Shown piece by piece: positions 60,023 to 64,000 of a stretch of DNA of 64,000 bases. Position 1 is the stretch's first letter. Each line of letters starts with the position of its first letter. The notes below the pieces were generated by a model. That model saw only the letters and a list, made by a program, of their open reading frames with translations. It ran no database searches and was not told the DNA's origin. The position numbers were made by a program, and so were the translations under genes. The stretch lies in assembly GCF_042678945.1 (NCBI RefSeq), contig NZ_JBHTLM010000004.1, positions 124,001 to 188,000 on the forward strand, in the 5' to 3' direction. Source of the stretch: Fontibacillus puldeungensis. Its GTDB lineage: Bacteria; Bacillota; Bacilli; Paenibacillales; Paenibacillaceae.

Positions 60023-60892
60023 ATGAAGCAGGTTGTCATTATTGCCGATAGTACGGCAGACATCCCGCAGGCAGTAGTATCGGAATACGGTATTCATATC
60101 GTACCGATGCGGCTCGCCTTCGGTGAGCAATCTTTTCTTGAAGGCATCGACATCACCGCAGAAGAGTTCTATGATAAGCTCGCGAAGTCGCGTGATCTAC
60201 CGACGACCTCGCAAACTTCACCTTCCCAGTATGTAGAGGTTTATCGGGACATGCTGGATAAGTATCCTGGTTCGTCGATCATTTCGATTCATCTTTCCTC
60301 CGGTATGAGCGGTACGTATCAATCTGCGGTTTTGGCGAAGCAAATGCTGGAGGAAGAGCTTGACGGGCAGATCGATATTACACCCATCGATTCCTTGTGT
60401 GCGACTTACGGGTTCGGTCTGCAGGTCGTTCATGCCGCCAGAATGGCAAAGCGTGGGGCGTCCGTTGAGGAGATTTACAGTGAAGTTGAACGGCTGGGAA
60501 AAGCTCGTCGGCTGTATTTTTTGGTCGATACGCTGGAGTACTTGCAAAAGGGTGGACGCATCGGAAAGGCCGCGGCGATATTAGGAAATTTGCTAAATAT
60601 CAAGCCGATTCTATCAGTTGATCAGGAAGGCGTTATTTATGCCGTCGATAAAGTGCGGGGACGCAAAAAAGCGGTGTCTCGCGTTATCGAGTTGTTCGTA
60701 AACGACCTAAAAGGACTGAAGGACATCAATGTGGCGGTGTGCGACTGCGTAAATCCGGAAGGAGCCGAGGAAATAATTCAACTTCTTTCGGAGCATTTTA
60801 CCCTTCACGAAATCGTCCGTACCAGCATCGGTGCCGTAGTGGGCTCGCATGTTGGTCCCGGCACAGTGGCTACCTTCATTTGGCCGGCTTAA
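60023..60892 (+). CDS. DegV family fatty-acid-binding protein (FakB-like)
   Basis: The 289-residue protein has the EDD/DegV fold: IIADSTADIPQ, the Thr/Ser lipid-headgroup site TSQTSPSQY, IHLSSGMSGTYQSA and GGRIGKAAAILGNLLNIKPIL. FakB proteins present bound fatty acids to FakA, and adjacency 53 bases after fakA makes this the natural partner. In B. subtilis the serine dehydratase genes lie here instead. ATG 60023 follows AAAGGGTG. Confidence 0.9.
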   Translation: MKQVVIIADSTADIPQAVVSEYGIHIVPMRLAFGEQSFLEGIDITAEEFYDKLAKSRDLPTTSQTSPSQYVEVYRDMLDKYPGSSIISIHLSSGMSGTYQSAVLAKQMLEEELDGQIDITPIDSLCATYGFGLQVVHAARMAKRGASVEEIYSEVERLGKARRLYFLVDTLEYLQKGGRIGKAAAILGNLLNIKPILSVDQEGVIYAVDKVRGRKKAVSRVIELFVNDLKGLKDINVAVCDCVNPEGAEEIIQLLSEHFTLHEIVRTSIGAVVGSHVGPGTVATFIWPA

Positions 60893-60936
60893 TGCCCGGT
60901 ATTTTATAACCGGCCTTCGATAAAGCGAGGGATGAA

Positions 60937-62985
60937 ATGATGGAGTTAAACGAAATCCCCGTGAGGCAAGTCAGCGGCGTGAGCGCTCTTAAACAAGGAG
61001 AGCTTCACGCCTTTGGCATCTTTACGGTTAATGATTTGATCGAATATTATCCGTTTCGGTATGAAGATTACCGGCTCCGCTCTCTGACGGAGGTGAAGGA
61101 CGGAGAAAAAGTGACAGTACAGGCAAAAATCGTCGGCGTACCTGTATTACAGCGATATGGGCGCAAATCGAGACTGACGTGCAAAATGGTGGCCGAGGAC
61201 TGGATGTTTACGGCGACCTGGTTCAACCGCCACTTTTTGAAGGACCAACTGACGACTGGGCGGGAAATCATCCTTACGGGTAAATGGGATCTGCGGCGCA
61301 GCCAGTTGACCGTGTCAGATTCCGAGTTCCCAGACCGGGGAACGCTGCGCAGCGGAAGTCTACAGCCAGTCTACTCGGTGGGGGGCAAAATTACGCAGGC
61401 CTGGATTCGCAAGACGATCGATCAGGCCTTGAAGCAGTACGGGGAAATGATTCCGGAAAATTTGCCGCCTGAGCTGCTGCGCAAATATGATCTAATGGCG
61501 CGAAAACGGGCGATCCAGCGTATCCATCAGCCTCAGGACAGCGAGGAGGGACAGCTTGCACGGCGGCGGATGGTATATGAGGAGCTGTTCCTGTTCCAGC
61601 TTAAGCTCCAGGCTTATCGGGCGATGAATCACGAGCGTTTGGATGGCGTAGCCCATGTGGTAGACAACAAGGTCATCCGGGAATTTGTGCGGAGTCTTCC
61701 GTTTGAGCTGACCGATGCGCAGAAGAAGGTCGAGCTTGAAATTCTACAGGACATGCGCTCCCCGTTTTGCATGAATCGGCTCCTGCAGGGGGATGTCGGA
61801 TCGGGGAAGACAGTTATTGCTGCGATTGCGTTTTTTGCGGCGATCAAATCGGGGCATCAGGGCGCTTTTATGGTGCCGACGGAGATTTTGGCCGAGCAGC
61901 ATGTCCGCTCGTTAACCCGGCTGTTCGAGCCATTTGGCGTTACGGTTGGGCTGCTTACAGGGAGCGTGACAGGGCGTAAGCGCAAGGATTTGCTCGGTTC
62001 GCTGCAGATGGGGCTCACGGATATCATTGTCGGCACGCATGCGCTGATTCAGGAGGACGTGTTTTTCCGTTCGCTGAGTCTGGTCGTTACTGATGAGCAG
62101 CACCGGTTCGGTGTGAATCAGCGCAGCATATTGCGGCGCAAGGGCTTCAATCCGGACGTGCTGACGATGACGGCGACTCCGATTCCGCGTACGCTCGCCA
62201 TTACAGCCTTTGGCGATATGGATGTGTCGACGCTGTCCGAACGGCCGAAGGGGCGCAAGCCGATCTCTACATATTGGGTGAAGCATAGCATGATGGATCG
62301 TGTTCTTGGTTTCATCTCTCGCGAGGTGTCGCTAGGCAGACAAGCCTATCTGATTTGCCCGCTTATCGAAGAGTCGGACAAGCTGGATGTGCAGAACGCT
62401 ATCGATTTGTATGTATCGATGCAGCAGGCTTTTCCGAATTTTAAGGTCGGCTTGCTGCATGGCCGGATGACTTCGACAGAGAAAGACGAGGTGATGCGCT
62501 CGTTCTATGAGAACGAGGTGCAACTGCTCGTCTCCACCACGGTGGTCGAAGTCGGGGTCGATGTGCCGAATGCGACGCTGATGATCGTCATGGATGCCGA
62601 CCGGTTTGGCTTGTCGCAGCTGCATCAGCTGCGAGGGCGGGTTGGCCGCGGGGAGCACGCATCGTACTGCGTGCTTATCGCGGATCCGAAGTCGGAGGTC
62701 GGTCAGGAGCGAATGAAGGTCATGACCGATACGGACGACGGCTTCGAAGTGGCTCGGCGGGACCTGGAGCTGCGCGGTCCCGGGGATTTTTTCGGCACCA
62801 AGCAGAGCGGGGTGCCGGAGTTTCGAATCGCGGACATGGTCAGCGATTATGCGGTGCTTGAGGCGGCGCGGGACGACGCCGTCCGGCTGGTGGGCGACCC
62901 GTCCTTTTGGACGTCGCCCGAATATGGGCCGCTGCGTGAGCATTTGCGGCGCGAGCAGGTGTTCCAGGGCGAGTTGATCGATTAG
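60937..62985 (+). CDS. recG: ATP-dependent DNA helicase RecG
   Basis: Branch-migration helicase acting on stalled forks and recombination intermediates. The 682 residues have the wedge/OB domain (VTVQAKIVGVPV), Walker A LLQGDVGSGKTV (near 285), DEAH-type TDEQHRFGV, motif III TATPIPRT, and the C-terminal QLRGRVGRG plus TRG-type motif (GDFFGTKQSG). GAGGG precedes ATG 60937 (60940 is also possible). Codon use becomes more G+C-rich near the 3' end than in neighbours. Confidence 0.95.
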   Translation: MMELNEIPVRQVSGVSALKQGELHAFGIFTVNDLIEYYPFRYEDYRLRSLTEVKDGEKVTVQAKIVGVPVLQRYGRKSRLTCKMVAEDWMFTATWFNRHFLKDQLTTGREIILTGKWDLRRSQLTVSDSEFPDRGTLRSGSLQPVYSVGGKITQAWIRKTIDQALKQYGEMIPENLPPELLRKYDLMARKRAIQRIHQPQDSEEGQLARRRMVYEELFLFQLKLQAYRAMNHERLDGVAHVVDNKVIREFVRSLPFELTDAQKKVELEILQDMRSPFCMNRLLQGDVGSGKTVIAAIAFFAAIKSGHQGAFMVPTEILAEQHVRSLTRLFEPFGVTVGLLTGSVTGRKRKDLLGSLQMGLTDIIVGTHALIQEDVFFRSLSLVVTDEQHRFGVNQRSILRRKGFNPDVLTMTATPIPRTLAITAFGDMDVSTLSERPKGRKPISTYWVKHSMMDRVLGFISREVSLGRQAYLICPLIEESDKLDVQNAIDLYVSMQQAFPNFKVGLLHGRMTSTEKDEVMRSFYENEVQLLVSTTVVEVGVDVPNATLMIVMDADRFGLSQLHQLRGRVGRGEHASYCVLIADPKSEVGQERMKVMTDTDDGFEVARRDLELRGPGDFFGTKQSGVPEFRIADMVSDYAVLEAARDDAVRLVGDPSFWTSPEYGPLREHLRREQVFQGELID

Positions 62986-62988
62986 GGC

Positions 62989-63060
62989 TGGTGGGCGGCC
63001 TTTTGCAGAGCCACTCGCCCTTTTTAGGTAGCTCCTAGGTCCCTAGGCCTTTTTTTCAGC
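62989..63060 (+). terminator. Terminator region after recG (two hairpins)
   Basis: GGGCGG (62993-62998) pairs with TCGCCC (63015-63020), then T5. A second short inverted repeat built on CCTAGG (63034-63048) is followed by T7. Confidence 0.6.
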
Positions 63061-63130
63061 ACTATGGACAGTCTTTCCGTCATATATTAGGGTTGAGGTC
63101 CGGAAATGACGGGACAGGAGGTGCAGGTGC

Positions 63131-63418
63131 TTGAGTTACCATCAATACGGAATTAGCCCACAGCTGGTGGAGCGGATCAAATTGAAGATGAAAAACCCGG
63201 CGATGAAGGAGCGCATGAAGCAGCTCGTGGAAGGCTTGACCAAAGCGGATCTTCAGGATCGCCCTAAAGTGCGCAGGCTTGTTAGAACTGCGGCTTCGCT
63301 GCTGGGTGAGAGGATTACCGGCGGACAGGAAGAGCAGATCGTACAGTTTGTCATTGATCAGAAAATTGACCCGCGCAATACGTTTCACCTGATCAAATTG
63401 TGGGGAATGTTCCGGTAG
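63131..63418 (+). CDS. spoVIF: Stage VI sporulation protein F-like
   Basis: A 95-residue helical protein. The middle and C-terminal parts (DLQDRPKVRRLVRTAASLLGERIT and EEQIVQFVIDQKIDP) resemble B. subtilis SpoVIF (YjcC), which helps assemble the late spore coat under GerE control. Similarity is moderate, so this is a family-level call. The TTG start at 63131 has an AGGAGGTG ribosome site. Terminator at 63436. Confidence 0.75.
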   Translation: MSYHQYGISPQLVERIKLKMKNPAMKERMKQLVEGLTKADLQDRPKVRRLVRTAASLLGERITGGQEEQIVQFVIDQKIDPRNTFHLIKLWGMFR

Positions 63419-63435
63419 CGGGATGGAAACACATG

Positions 63436-63475
63436 AAAGGACCCTTGGGATGGATTATACCAAGGGTCCTTTTTT
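63436..63475. terminator. Terminator after spoVIF
   Basis: A perfect 13-bp stem (63436-63448 with 63460-63472), an 11-base loop and a T run. Confidence 0.9.
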
Positions 63476-63544
63476 CTCTGATGTATATTTATATGAATGT
63501 GTTTGCTGCAGGGGCTTTTTTCTTTTGCAAGCCATGCTTTATAT

Positions 63545-64000
63545 TCATCGTAGGTCCACCAAACCACCTTCGGTGTCGGAAGTGGACACGGTATCGGCCG
63601 TGCTCTGCATATTGCTTATGGAATCATCCTCATAGGAAAAATCGGCTCCGTCCGGAACGCCTAATTCCTTTCTTTTCTCGGCGATTTCTTTCTCTACGGC
63701 TTCTTTTTCGGCAGTATTCCGATCAAATTCAGCCTGACTTCGTTTATTAATCCCGGCCAGCTTGCCGTTCTTATAGGCGGCATAGAGGTCAACGGAACCA
63801 TCCGTCATGGACTGACCGACCCCGGCCTGTTCATCATAGAAATCGCGCACCTTTGTTCTCTGATAAAATAGCTCGCCGGTTTTTTCGTCATAAGTAAGGC
63901 CGAAAGGTTCATAGACCTTCATCGCCTTGGCCATCGCTTTGCGTTGTTGCGCTTCTTGTTCCTTTTCCATCAGCCCGCCGGACCAGCTGCCGCTTTCTGT
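63545..64000 (-). CDS. C-terminal part of an unrecognised protein, cut by the right edge
   Basis: The frame stays open to base 64000 without a convincing ribosome site at the first ATG (63970), so the gene probably starts outside. The visible 151 residues are charged: a helical stretch (EKEQEAQQRKAMAKAMK), a segment with FGLTYDEKTGELFYQRTKVRDF and SVDLYAAYKNGKLAGI that suggests a small beta domain, a coiled coil (EKEAVEKEIAEKRKE) and an acidic Ser/Thr-rich tail. Function not inferable. Confidence 0.65.
   Translation of the reverse strand, partial: TESGSWSGGLMEKEQEAQQRKAMAKAMKVYEPFGLTYDEKTGELFYQRTKVRDFYDEQAGVGQSMTDGSVDLYAAYKNGKLAGINKRSQAEFDRNTAEKEAVEKEIAEKRKELGVPDGADFSYEDDSISNMQSTADTVSTSDTEGGLVDLR

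Noticed and set aside
62332..62943. 203-codon open frame opposite recG
   Set aside because: Arises from the G+C-rich third positions of recG; composition is not protein-like.

Overview
The window is an ordinary chromosomal segment of a spore-forming Bacillota, most likely Paenibacillus or a close relative (Paenibacillaceae). The evidence is the sporulation genes (spoVM, a spoVIF-like gene), bacillithiol chemistry (brxC/ytxJ), CcpA-type carbon control, a T-box in front of tyrS, strong AGGAGG ribosome sites with frequent TTG/GTG starts, moderate G+C, and gene order shared with Bacillus subtilis. There is no rRNA, tRNA, CRISPR array, prophage or recognisable transposase.

Layout. (1) 1-5.5 kb: the 3' part of ptsI, a DJ-1/PfpI protein, a small zinc-ribbon protein, brxC/ytxJ, ccpA and mtnN. 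(2) 5.5-20 kb: this matches the B. subtilis block acuC-acuA-acsA-tyrS-rpsD-dgcP. acuB is missing and a large class A penicillin-binding protein gene sits between acsA and tyrS. A lipoprotein, an M29 aminopeptidase and a shortened HPr-like protein follow. (3) 20-26 kb: ylaN, a Ca2+/H+ antiporter, an Asp23-family gene, ftsW with yugN, an M20 amidohydrolase and a CBS-domain protein. (4) 26-33 kb: a two-gene XPB-helicase operon, ylbF/ricF, ylbG, an unknown conserved-looking gene, a LysR regulator and a PHP phosphoesterase. (5) 33-63 kb: the B. subtilis ylo cluster, rqcH-yloB-[dapF-yitJ]-yicC-remA-gmk-rpoZ-coaBC-priA-def-fmt-rsmB-rlmN-prpC-prkC-rsgA-rpe-spoVM-rpmB-yloU-fakA-degV-recG, then spoVIF and an incomplete gene at the right edge. 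Compared with B. subtilis, dapF and yitJ are inserted, thiN is absent, and a DegV-family gene replaces sdaAB/sdaAA next to fakA.

How it fits together. The left part links PTS sugar uptake, CcpA control and acetate activation: AcsA makes acetyl-CoA, and AcuA and AcuC acetylate and deacetylate it. The right part is a dense housekeeping operon covering GMP, CoA, replication restart, N-terminal formyl-Met processing, rRNA methylation, the PrpC/PrkC phosphorylation pair, ribosome assembly and fatty-acid phosphorylation. Many of its genes overlap by 4 bases.

The least explained parts are noncoding. Two diverged copies of an intergenic repeat of about 185 bp, with four inverted sub-units each, lie at 39.5 and 48.0 kb. 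A 114-base long-stem hairpin lies at 39.78-39.90 kb. An HPr-like protein has lost its first strand and catalytic His. I do not see a clearly new multi-gene system; the XPB plus Helicase_C_3-like pair is the best candidate for an under-studied one.
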